From Megalopta genalis (taxonomy: Eukaryota > Arthropoda > Insecta > Hymenoptera > Halictidae), in the NCBI RefSeq assembly GCF_051020955.1, contig NW_027477083.1, positions 36,795 through 100,794 of the forward strand: 64,000 nucleotides of DNA. Direction: 5' to 3'. How positions within the stretch are numbered: position 1 is the first letter of the stretch; the number at the start of each line of letters is the position of its first letter. The notes under the pieces were generated by a model. That model was not told where the DNA came from. It did no database searches and saw only the letters and a program-made list of their open reading frames with translations. Position numbers and translations under genes: made by a program. Shown here in pieces: positions 54,001 through 64,000 of this stretch.

Positions 54001-57000
54001 ATATGAAGCTAAGTCATGTCTTTCGCATGGATTTGATGCGATCTCGTTTGTTTCGCATGCAGTTGAAGCTAAATCATTTATATCTCAAGTATTTGAAGAT
54101 AACTCATGTGTTTCGCATGCATTTGAAGCTAAACCTTCTACTCCGCATTGATTTGAAGCTAAATCATGTGTTTCGCATGCATTTGAAGCTAAACCTTCTA
54201 TTCCGCATTGATTTGAAGCTAACTCATGTGTTTCGCATGCATTTGAAGTTAAACCTTCTACTCCGCATTGATTTGAAGCTAAATCATGTGTGTCGCATGC
54301 ATTTGAAGCTAATCCTCCCACACCGCATTGATTTGAAGCTAAATCATGTGTTTCGCATGCATTCGAAGCTAAACCTTATACTCCGCATTGATTTGTAGCA
54401 AAATCATTTGTTAGGCATGCATTTGAAGCTAAACCTTCCACCCCGCATTGATTTGAAGCTAAATCAAGTGTTTCGCATGCATTTGATGCTAAACCTTAAA
54501 CTCCGAATTGATTTTAAGCTAAATCATGTGTTTCGCATGCATTTGAAGCTAAACATTCTACTCCGCATTGATTTGAAGCCAAGTCAAGTGTTTCGCATGG
54601 ATTTGATGCGATCTCGTTTGTTTCGCATGCAGTTGAAGCTAAGTCATTTATATCTCAAGTATTTGACGCTAACTCATGTGTTTCGCATGCATTTGAAGTT
54701 AAACCTACTACTCCGCGTTGATTTGAAGCTAAATCATGTGTTTCGCATGTATTTGAAGCTAAACCTTCCACTCCGCATTGATATGAAGCTAAATCATGTG
54801 TTTAGCATGCATTCGAAGCTAAACCTTACACTCCGCATTGATTTGAAGCTATATCATGTGTTTCGCATGCATTCGAAGCTAAACCTTACACTCCGCATTG
54901 ATTTGAAGCAAAATCATTTGTTACGCATGCATTTGAAGCTAAACCTTCTATTCGGCATTGATTTGAAGCAAAATCATGTGTTTCGCATGCATTTGTAGCT
55001 AACCCTTCCACTCCGCATTGATTTCAAGCTAAGTCATGTGTTTCGCATGCATTCGAAGCTAAACCTTACACTCCGCATTGATTTGAAGCAAAATCATTTG
55101 TTACGCATGCATTTGAAGCTAAACCTTCCACTCCGCATTGATTTGAAGCTAAATCATGTGTTTCGCATGCATTCGAAGCTAAACCTTAAACTCCGAATTG
55201 ATTTGAAGCTAAATCATGTGTTTCGCATGCATTTGATTCTAAACATTCTACTCCGCATTGATTTGAAGCCAAGTCAAGTGTTTCGCATGGATTTGATGCG
55301 ATCTCGTTTGTTTCGCATGCAGTTGAAGCTAAGTCATTTATATCTCAAGTATTTGACGCTAACTCATGTGTTTCGCATGCATTTGAAGTTAAACCTTCTA
55401 CTCCGCGTTGATTTGAAGCTAAATCATGTGTTTCGCATTCATTTGAAGCGAAACCTTCTACTCCACATTGATTTCAAGCTAAGTCATGTGTTTCGCATGG
55501 ATTTGAAGCAAAACCTTCTACTTCGCATTGATTGGAAGCTAACTCATGTGTTTCGTATGCATTTGAAGCTAAACCTTCTACTCCTCATTGATATGAAGCT
55601 AAATCATGTGTTTCGAGTGCATTTGAAGCTAAACCTTCTGTTCCGCATTGATTTGGAGTTAAATCAAGTGTTTCGCATGCATTTGAAGCTAAACCTTCTA
55701 CTCCGCATTCATTTGAAGCTAAATCATGTGTTTCGCATGCATTTGAAGCTAAACCTTCTATTCCGCACTGATTTGAAGCTAACTCATGTGTTTCGCATGC
55801 ATTTGAAGTTAAACCTTCTACTCCGCATTGATTTGAAGCTAAATCATGTGTGTCGCATGCATTTGAAGCTAATCCTCCCACACCGCATTGATATGAAGCT
55901 AAATCATGTGTTTCGCATGCATTCGAAGCTAAACCTTACACTCCGCATTGATTTGAAGCTATATCATGTGTTTCGCATGCATTCGAAGCTAAACCTTACA
56001 CTCCGCATTGATTTGAAGCAAAATCATTTGTTACGCATGCATTTGAAGCTAAACATTCCACTCCGCATTGATTTGAAGCTAATTCATGTGTTTCGCATGC
56101 ATTCGATGCTAAACCTTGCACTCCGCATTGATTTGCAGCAAAATCATTTGTTTCGCATGCATTTGAAGCTAAACCTTCTACTCCGCATTGATTTGAAGCT
56201 AAATCATGTGTTTCGCATGCATTTGAAGCTAAACCTTCTATTCCGCATTGATTTGAAGCTAAATCAAGTGTTTCGCATGCATTTGAAGCTAAACCTTCCA
56301 CTCCGCATTGATTTGAAGCTAAATCATGTGTTTCGCATGCATTTGAAGCTAAACCTTATATACCGCATTGATTTGAAGCTAACTCATGTGTTTCGCATGC
56401 ATTTGAAGCTAAACCTTCTATTCGGCATTGATTTGAAGCTAAACCATGTGTTTCGCATGCATTTGAAGCTATACCTTCTACTCCACATTGATTTCAAGCT
56501 AAGTCATGTGTTTCGCATGGATTTGAAGCAAAACCTTCTACTTCGCATTGATTTGAAGCTAACTCATGTGTTTCGTACGCATTTGAAGCTAAACCTTCTA
56601 CTCCTCATTGATATGAAGCTAAATCATGCGTTTCGCATGCATTTGAAGCTAAACCTTCTGTTCCGCATTGATTTGAAGCAAAATCATTTGTTACGCATGC
56701 ATTTGAAGCTAAACCTTCCACTCCGCATTGATTTGAAGCTAATTCATGTGTTTCGCATGTATTCGAAGCTAAACCTTGCACTCCGCATTGATTTGCAGCA
56801 AAATCATTTGTTACGCATGCATTTGAAGCTAAACCATCTATTCGGCATTGATTTGTAGCTAAATCATGTGTTTCGCAAGCATTTGAAGCTAAACCTTCTT
56901 CTCCACATTGATTTCAAGCTAAGTCATGTGTTTCGCATGGATTTGAAGCAAAACCTTCTACTTCCCATTGATTTGAAGCAAAATCATTTGTTACGCATGC

Positions 57001-57340
57001 ATTTGAAGCTAAACCTTCTACTCCGCATTGATTTGAAGCTAAATCATATGTTTCGCATGCATTTGAAGCTAAATCATTTATATCTCAAGTATTTGAAGCT
57101 AAATCGTTTGTTTCGCATGGATTTGAAGCTAAGCCTTCTACTTAACATTGATTTGAAGATAAATCATGCGTTTCGCATGCATTTGAAGCTAAACCTTCCA
57201 CTCCGCATTGATTTGAAGCTAAATCATGTGTTTCGCATGCATTTGAAGCTAAACCTTCCACTCCGCATTGATTTGAAGCTAAATCTTGTGTTTCGCATGC
57301 ATCTGAAGCTAAACCTTCTATTCCGCATTGATTTGAAGCA
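45055..57340. repeat. Large segmental duplication D5, copy 2 (about 12.3 kb)
   Basis: This is the second copy of 29700-42450. It lacks 1,080 bp (36 monomers) near 48.3 kb relative to copy 1 and has gained 390, 150 and 60 bp further right. The differences between copies are real structural changes in units of the monomer, which argues against a simple assembly duplication. Confidence 0.88.
55370..57090. repeat. Segmental duplication D6, copy 1
   Basis: This stretch matches 57980-59700 at an offset of exactly 2,610 bp (87 monomers). Shared marks include CTTATATACCGCATTG, GCTAAACCATGTG and CTTAGCTTG-related dimers (CCACATTGATTTCAAGC) in the same order. Confidence 0.85.
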
Positions 57341-57639
57341 AATTCTTGTGTTTCGCATGCATTTGAAGCTAAACCTTCTGTTCCGCATTGATTTGAAGTT
57401 AAATCAAGTGTTTCGCATGCATTTGAAGCTAAACCTTCTACTCCGCATTGATTTGAAGCTAAATCATGTGTTTCGCATGCATTTGAAGCTAAACCTTCTA
57501 CACCGCATTGATTTGAAGCCAAGTCATGTGTTTCGCATGGATATGATGCGATCTCGTTTGTTTCGCATGCAGTTGAAGCTAAATCATTTATATCTCAAGT
57601 ATTTGACGCTAACTCTTGTGTTTCGCATGCATTTGAAGC

Positions 57640-57970
57640 TAAACCTTCCTACTCCGCGTTGATTTGAAGCTAAATCATGTTTTCCGCATGCATTCGAAGC
57701 TAATCCTTACACTCCGCATTGATTTGAAGCAACATCATTTGTTACGCATGCATTTGAAGCTAAACCTTCTATTCGGCATTGATTTGAAGCTAAATCATGT
57801 GTTACGCATGCATTTGAAGCTAAACCTTCCACTCCGCATTGATTTGAAGCTTATCATGTGTTTCGCATGCATTCGAAGCTAAACCTTACACTCCGCATTG
57901 ATTTGTAGCAACATCATTTGTTACGCATGCATTTGAAGCTAAACCTTCTATTCGGCATTGATTTGAAGCA
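57640..57970. repeat. Segmental duplication D7, copy 1
   Basis: This stretch is identical or nearly so to 59740-60070 (offset 2,100 bp, 70 monomers). Both share two frame-changing marks, an extra C in CCTTCCTACTCC (57649, 59749) and the shortened GAAGCTTATCATG (57847, 59947). These length changes are therefore inherited rather than sequencing errors. Confidence 0.85.
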
Positions 57971-57979
57971 AAATCATGT

Positions 57980-59700
57980 GTTTCGCATGCATTTGAAGTT
58001 AAACCTTCTACTCCGCGTTGATTTGAAGCTAAATCATGTGTTTCGCATTCATTTGAAGCGAAACCTTCTACTCCACATTGATTTCAAGCTAAGTCATGTG
58101 TTTCGCATGGATTTGAAGCAAAACCTTCTACTTCGCATTGATTGGAAGCTAACTCATGTGTTTCGCATGCATTTGAAGCTAATCCTCCCACACCGCATTG
58201 ATATGAAGCTAAATCATGTGTTTCGAGTGCATTTGAAGCTAAACCTTCTGTTCCGCATTGATTTGGAGTTAAATCAAGTGTTTCGCATGCATTTGAAGCT
58301 AAACCTTCTACTCCGCATTCATTTGAAGCTAAATCATGTGTTTCGCATGCATTTGAAGCTAAACCTTCTATTCCGCACTGATTTGAAGCTAACTCATGTG
58401 TTTCGCATGCATTTGAAGTTAAACCTTCTACTCCGCATTGATTTGAAGCTAAATCATGTGTGTCGCATGCATTTGAAGCTAATCCTCCCACACCGCATTG
58501 ATATGAAGCTAAATCATGTGTTTCGCATGCATTCGAAGCTAAACCTTACACTCCGCATTGATTTGAAGCTATATCATGTGTTTCGCATGCATTCGAAGCT
58601 AAACCTTACACTCCGCATTGATTTGAAGCAAAATCATTTGTTACGCATGCATTTGAAGCTAAACATTCCACTCCGCATTGATTTGAAGCTAATTCATGTG
58701 TTTCGCATGCATTCGATGCTAAACCTTGCACTCCGCATTGATTTGCAGCAAAATCATTTGTTTCGCATGCATTTGAAGCTAAACCTTCTACTCCGCATTG
58801 ATTTGAAGCTAAATCATGTGTTTCGCATGCATTTGAAGCTAAACCTTCTATTCCGCATTGATTTGAAGCTAAATCAAGTGTTTCGCATGCATTTGAAGCT
58901 AAACCTTCCACTCCGCATTGATTTGAAGCTAAATCATGTGTTTCGCATGCATTTGAAGCTAAACCTTATATACCGCATTGATTTGAAGCTAACTCATGTG
59001 TTTCGCATGCATTTGAAGCTAAACCTTCTATTCGGCATTGATTTGAAGCTAAACCATGTGTTTCGCATGCATTTGAAGCTATACCTTCTACTCCACATTG
59101 ATTTCAAGCTAAGTCATGTGTTTCGCATGGATTTGAAGCAAAACCTTCTACTTCGCATTGATTTGAAGCTAACTCATGTGTTTCGTACGCATTTGAAGCT
59201 AAACCTTCTACTCCTCATTGATATGAAGCTAAATCATGCGTTTCGCATGCATTTGAAGCTAAACCTTCTGTTCCGCATTGATTTGAAGCAAAATCATTTG
59301 TTACGCATGCATTTGAAGCTAAACCTTCCACTCCGCATTGATTTGAAGCTAATTCATGTGTTTCGCATGTATTCGAAGCTAAACCTTGCACCCCGCATTG
59401 ATTTGCAGCAAAATCATTTGTTACGCATGCATTTGAAGCTAAACCATCTATTCGGCATTGATTTGTAGCTAAATCATGTGTTTCGCAAGCATTTGAAGCT
59501 AAACCTTCTTCTCCACATTGATTTCAAGCTAAGTCATGTGTTTCGCATGGATTTGAAGCAAAACCTTCTACTTCCCATTGATTTGAAGCAAAATCATTTG
59601 TTACGCATGCATTTGAAGCTAAACCTTCTACTCCGCATTGATTTGAAGCTAAATCATATGTTTCGCATTCATTTGAAGCTAAATCATTTATATCTCAAGT
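57980..59700. repeat. Segmental duplication D6, copy 2
   Basis: This is a copy of 55370-57090 at offset 2,610. One short stretch near 58171-58195 differs (AATCCTCCCACACCG in place of AAACCTTCTACTCCTC). That replacement is itself a common dimer variant, as expected from a small gene-conversion event. Confidence 0.8.
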
Positions 59701-59739
59701 ATTTGACGCTAACTCATGTGTTTCGCATGCATTTGAAGC

Positions 59740-60070
59740 TAAACCTTCCTACTCCGCGTTGATTTGAAGCTAAATCATGTTTTCCGCATGCATTCGAAGC
59801 TAATCCTTACACTCCGCATTGATTTGAAGCAACATCATTTGTTACGCATGCATTTGAAGCTAAACCTTCTATTCGGCATTGATTTGAAGCTAAATCATGT
59901 GTTACGCATGCATTTGAAGCTAAACCTTCCACTCCGCATTGATTTGAAGCTTATCATGTGTTTCGCATGCATTCGAAGCTAAACCTTACACTCCGCATTG
60001 ATTTGTAGCAACATCATTTGTTACGCATGCATTTGAAGCTAAACCTTCTATTCGGCATTGATTTGAAGCA
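59740..60070. repeat. Segmental duplication D7, copy 2
   Basis: This is the second copy of 57640-57970, carrying the same extra C and the same shortened GAAGCTTATCATG monomer. Confidence 0.85.
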
Positions 60071-63000
60071 AAATCATGTGTTTCGCATGCATTTGTAGCT
60101 AAACCTTCCACTCCGCATTGATTTGAAGCTAAATCATGTTTTTCGCATGCATTCGAAGCTAAACCTTACAGTCCGCATTGATTTGAAGCAACATCATTTG
60201 TTACGCATGCATTTGTAGCTAAACATACTATTCGGCATTGATTTGAAGCAAAATCATGTGTTTCGCATGCATTTGTAGCCAAACCTTCCACTCCGCATTG
60301 ATTTCAAGCTAAGTCATATGTTTCGCATGGATTTGAAGCAAAACCTTCTACTTCGCATTGATTTGAAGCAAAATCATTTGTTACGCATGCATTTGAAGCT
60401 AACCTTCTATTCGGCATTGATTTGAAGCTAAATCATGTGTTTCGCATGGATTTGAAGCAAAACCTTCTACTTCGCATTGATTTGAAGCAAAATCATTTGT
60501 TACGCATGCATTTGAAGCTAAACCTTCTACTCCGCATTGATTTGTAGCTAAATCATATGTTTCGCATGCATTTGAAGCTAAATCATTTATATCTCAAGTA
60601 TTTGAAGCTAAATCGTTTGTTTCGCATGGATATGAAGCTAAGCCTTCTACTTCACATTGATTTGAAGATAAATCATGCGTTCCGCATGCATTTGAAGCGA
60701 AACCTTCCACTCCGCATTGATTTGAAGCTAAATCATGTGTTTCGCATGCATTTGAAGCTAAACCTTCCACTCCGCATTGATTTGAAGCTAAATCTTGTGT
60801 TTCGCATGCATCTGAAGCTAAACCTTCTATTCCGCATTGATTTGAAGCAAATTCATGTGTTTCGCATGCATTTGAAGCTAAACCTTCTGTTCCGCATTGA
60901 TTTGAAGCTAAATCAAGTGTTTCGCATGCATTTGAAGCTAAACCTTCTACTCCGCATTGATTTGAAGCTAAATCATGTGTTTCGCATGCATTTGAAGCTA
61001 TACCTTATATTCCGCATTGATTTGAAGCTAACTCATGTGTTTTCCATGCATTTGGAGCTGAACTTTCTACTCCGCATTGATTTGAAGCTAAATCATGTGT
61101 TTCGCATGCATTTGAAGCTAAACCTTCTATTCGGCATTCATTTGAAGCTAAATCATGTGTTTCGCATGCATTTGAAGCTAAACCTTCTACTCCACATTGG
61201 TTTCAAGCTAAGTCATGTGTTTCGCATGGATTTGAAGCAAAACCTTCTACTTCGCATTGATTTGAAGCTAACTCATGTGTTTCGCATGCATTTGAAGCTA
61301 AACCTTCTACTCCGCATTGATTTGAATCCAAGTCATGTGTTTCGCATGGATTTGATGCGATCTCGTTTGTTTCGCATGCGGTTGAAGCTAAATCATTTAT
61401 ATCTCAAGTATTTGAAGATAACTCATTTGTTTCGCATGCATTTGAAGCTAAACCTTCTACTCCGCATTGATTTGAAGCTAAATCATGTGTTTCGCATGCA
61501 TTTGAAGCTAAACCTTCTATTCCGCATTGATTTGAAGCTAAATCAAGTGTTTCGCATGCATTTGAAGCTAAACCTTCCACTCCGCATTGATTTGAAGCTA
61601 AATCATGTGTTTCGCATGCATTTGAAGCTAAACCTTATATACCGCATTGATTTGAAGCTAACTTATGTGTTTCGCATGCATTTGAAGCTAAACCTTCTAT
61701 TCGGCATTGATTTGAAGCTAAACCATGTGTTTCGCATGCATTTGAAGCTATACCTTCTACTCCACATTGATTTCAAGCTAAGTCATGTGTTTCGCATGGA
61801 TTTGAAGCAAAACCTTCTACTTCGCATTGATTTGAAGCTAACTCATGTGTTTCGTACGCATTTGAAGCTAAACCTTCTACTCCTCATTGATATGAAGCTA
61901 AATCATGCGTTTCGCATGCATTTGAAGCTAAACCTTCTGTTCCGCATTGATTTGAAGCAAAATCATTTGTTACGCATGCATTTGAAGCTAAACCTTCCAC
62001 TCCGCATTGATTTGAAGCTAATTCATGTGTTTCGCATGTATTCGAAGCTAAACCTTGCACTCCGCATTGATTTGCAGCAAAATCATTTGTTACGCATGCA
62101 TTTGAAGCTAAACCATCTATTCGGCATTGATTTGTAGCTAAATCATGTGTTTCGCAAGCATTTGAAGCTAAACCTTCTTCTCCACATTGATTTCAAGCTA
62201 AATCATGTGTTTCGCATGGATTTGAAGCAAAACCTTCCACTCCGCATTGATTTGAAGCTAAATCTTGTGTTTCGCATGCATCTGAAGCTAAACCTTCTAT
62301 TCCGCATTGATTTGAAGCAAATTCTTGTGTTTCGCATGCATTTGAAGCTAAACCTTCTGTTCCGCATTGATTTGAAGCTAAATCAAGTGTTTCGCATGCA
62401 TTTGAAGCTAAACCTTCTACTCCGCATTGATTTGAAGCTAAATCATGTGTTTCGCATGCATTTGAAGCTAAACCTTCTACACCGCATTGATTTGAAGCCA
62501 AGTCATGTGTTTCGCATGGATTTGATGCGATCTCGTTTGTTTCGCATGCGGTTGAAGCTAAATCATTTATATCTCAAGTATTTGGAGATAACTCATGTGT
62601 TTCGCATGCATTTGAAGCTAAACCTTCTACTCCGCATTGATTTGAAGCTAAATCATGTGTTTCGCATGCATTTCAAGCTAAACTTTCTATTCCGCATTGA
62701 TTTGAAGCTAAATCATGTGTTTCGCATGCATTCGAAGCTAAACCTTACACTCCGCACTGATTTGAAGCAAAATCATTTGTTACGCATGCATTTGAAGCTA
62801 AACCTTCCACTCCGCATTGATTTGAAGCTAAATCATGCGTTTCGCATGCATTCGAAGCTAAACCTTACACTCCGCATTTATTTGAAGCAAAATCATTTGT
62901 TACGCATGCATTTGAAGCTAAACCTTCTATTCGGCATTGATGTGAAGCAAAATCATGTGTTTCGCATGCATTTGTAGCTAAACCTTCCACAACGCATTGA

Positions 63001-64000
63001 TTTCAAGCTAAGTCATGTGTTTCGCATGGATTTGAAGCAAAACCTTCTACTTCGCATTGATTTGAAGCAAAATCATTTGTTACGCATGCATTTGAAGCTA
63101 AACCTTCTTTTCGGCATTGATTTGAAGCTAAATCAAATGTTTCGCATTCATTTGAAGCGAAACCTTCTACTCCACATTGATTTCAAGCTAAGTCATGTGT
63201 TTCGCATGGATTTGAAGCATAACCTTCTACTTCGCATTGATTGGAAGCTAACTCATGTGTTTCGTATGCATTTGAAGTTAAACCTTCTACTCCTCATTGA
63301 TACAAAGCTAAATCATGTGTTTCGCATGCATTTGAAGCTAAACCTTCTGTTCCGCATTGATTTGAAGCTAAATCAAGTGTTTCGCATGCATTTGAAGCTA
63401 AACCTTCTACTCCGCATTCATTTGAAGCTAAATCATGTGTTTCGCATGGATTTGAAGCTAAACCTTCTACTCCGCTTTGATATGAAGCTAAGTCATGTCT
63501 TTCGCATGGATTTGATGCGATCTCGATTGTTTCGCATGCAGTTGAAGCTAAATCATTTATATCTCAAGTATTTGAAGAAGACTCATGTGTTTCGCATGCA
63601 TTTGAAGCTCAACCTTCTACGCCGCATTGATTTGAAGCTAAATCATGTGTTTCGCATGCATTTGAAGCTAAACCTTCTATTCCGCATTGACTTGAAGCTA
63701 AATCATGTGTTTCGCATGCATTTGATGCTAAACCTTCTACTCGGCATTGATTTGAAGCTAAATCATGTGTTTCGCATGCATTTGAAGCTAAACCTTCTAT
63801 TCCGCACTGATTTGAAGCTAACTCATGTGTTTCGCATGCATTTGAAGTTAAACCTTCTACTCCGCATTGATTTGAAGATAAATCATGTGTTTCGCATGCA
63901 TTTGAAGCTAATCCTTCCACTCCGCATTGATTTGAAGCTAAATCATGTGTTTCGCATGCATTCGAAGCTAAACCTTACACTTCGCATTGATTTGAAGCAA

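Larger units (their letters stand above)
43457..57640. repeat. Satellite block B2: 60-bp dimer family, second large copy
   Basis: This block has the same organisation as block B1. The first part is a mosaic: 43457 to about 44100 matches 30921 onward (offset 12,536), 44101 to about 45040 matches 32255 onward (offset 11,846), then 45055 onward matches 29700 onward. Four one-base length changes in short homopolymers lie between 43.2 and 45.2 kb (43229, 44703, 45044 and 45154), the densest cluster in the right half. Confidence 0.88.
2732..64000. repeat. Satellite array, 30-bp monomer, multi-level higher-order structure
   Basis: An uninterrupted head-to-tail array fills the rest of the window, about 61.3 kb or some 2,040 monomers, all in the same orientation. 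The monomer is 30 bp and almost invariably contains GAAGCTAAA near its start and CGCAT or GCATG near its end, so AGCT recurs about every 30 bp. Monomers fall into several types. They are arranged as 150-bp pentamers in the left part and 60-bp dimers in the right part, with larger duplications on top. Most copy-to-copy differences are substitutions or gains and losses of whole monomers. No non-satellite insertion is visible inside. A heterochromatic or pericentromeric location is likely but inferred. Long open frames appear on both strands because the period is divisible by three. Confidence 0.97.
57641..64000. repeat. Satellite block B3: dimer family, mosaic of recent duplications
   Basis: The dimer array continues to the window edge. 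It is built from re-used pieces: 57980-59700 copies 55370-57090 (offset 2,610), 59740-60070 copies 57640-57970 (offset 2,100), about 60570 onward copies 57061 onward (offset 3,509), and about 62980-63960 resembles the stretch after 32640 and 44490. The array does not end within the window. Confidence 0.85.

Noticed and set aside
29700..57340. Large duplication as a pure assembly artefact
   Set aside because: The copies differ by several 30n-sized gains and losses and by substitutions, which a duplicated contig would not show. Read depth would still be the decisive test.
28625..62977. Dozens of plus-strand coding regions for leucine-rich repeat proteins
   Set aside because: The 10-residue period only mirrors the 30-bp DNA period. 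It lacks the LxxLxLxxN leucine-rich repeat spacing, starts are arbitrary (many at GTG), and stops recur at homologous places.
2732..64000. CRISPR array (30-bp direct repeats)
   Set aside because: The repeats are contiguous with no unique spacers, vary by family, and lie beside a eukaryotic LTR retrotransposon. There are no cas genes.
2732..64000. Telomeric or CENP-B-box signal
   Set aside because: I saw no runs of TTAGG or TTAGGG and no sequence resembling the CENP-B box in the monomer types.
2732..64000. Insect antifreeze or pentapeptide-repeat protein encoded on the minus strand
   Set aside because: The Cys and Leu spacing does not fit the TCT-type 12-residue repeat or the A(D/N)Lxx motif, and the frame is broken many times.

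Overview
The window is eukaryotic and most likely from an arthropod. An insect is my guess; the species is not recognisable. The only recognisable gene is the 3' part of a BEL/Pao LTR-retrotransposon pol, a class common in insects. Everything to its right is one uninterrupted AT-rich satellite array, all in the same orientation. I see no host gene, rRNA, tRNA or CRISPR. Layout: bases 1-2731 are the right end of the retrotransposon on the + strand. They contain a 5'-truncated pol (RNase H, integrase zinc finger and DDE core), an internal deletion that removes most of the C-terminal domain and shifts the frame, and a complete 3' LTR of 824 bp (1908-2731) with TGTTA...TAACA ends.

The LTR stops exactly inside a satellite monomer, so the element jumped into the array. 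The other half of the array and the 5' LTR should lie left of the window.

Bases 2732-64000 (about 61.3 kb, roughly 2,040 monomers) are a 30-bp satellite organised on several nested scales. From 2732 to about 28.93 kb, five diverged 30-bp monomers form a 150-bp higher-order unit. At about 28.93 kb the array switches abruptly to a 60-bp dimer family, with an island of the older type at about 42.70-43.46 kb. On top of this sit 1.0-1.6 kb repeats (19.85-25.2 kb), a 1.56-kb duplication next to the switch, and a 12-13 kb segment present twice (about 29.7-42.45 and 45.05-57.34 kb). The two large copies differ mainly by gains and losses of exact multiples of 30 bp.

Because 30 is divisible by three, the array holds long open frames on both strands: a 10-residue hydrophobic/basic repeat on + (up to 623 codons) and a 10-residue Cys/Asn/Asp-rich repeat on - (up to 241 codons). 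I read these as by-products of the repeat period rather than genes, because each is broken repeatedly by stops and, in the left half, by frameshifts. The alternatives are set out in the findings. The most interesting structural signal is that short A/T triplets recur at 9, 10 and 11 bp within each monomer, in step with the DNA helix, and that five monomers make about one nucleosome length.
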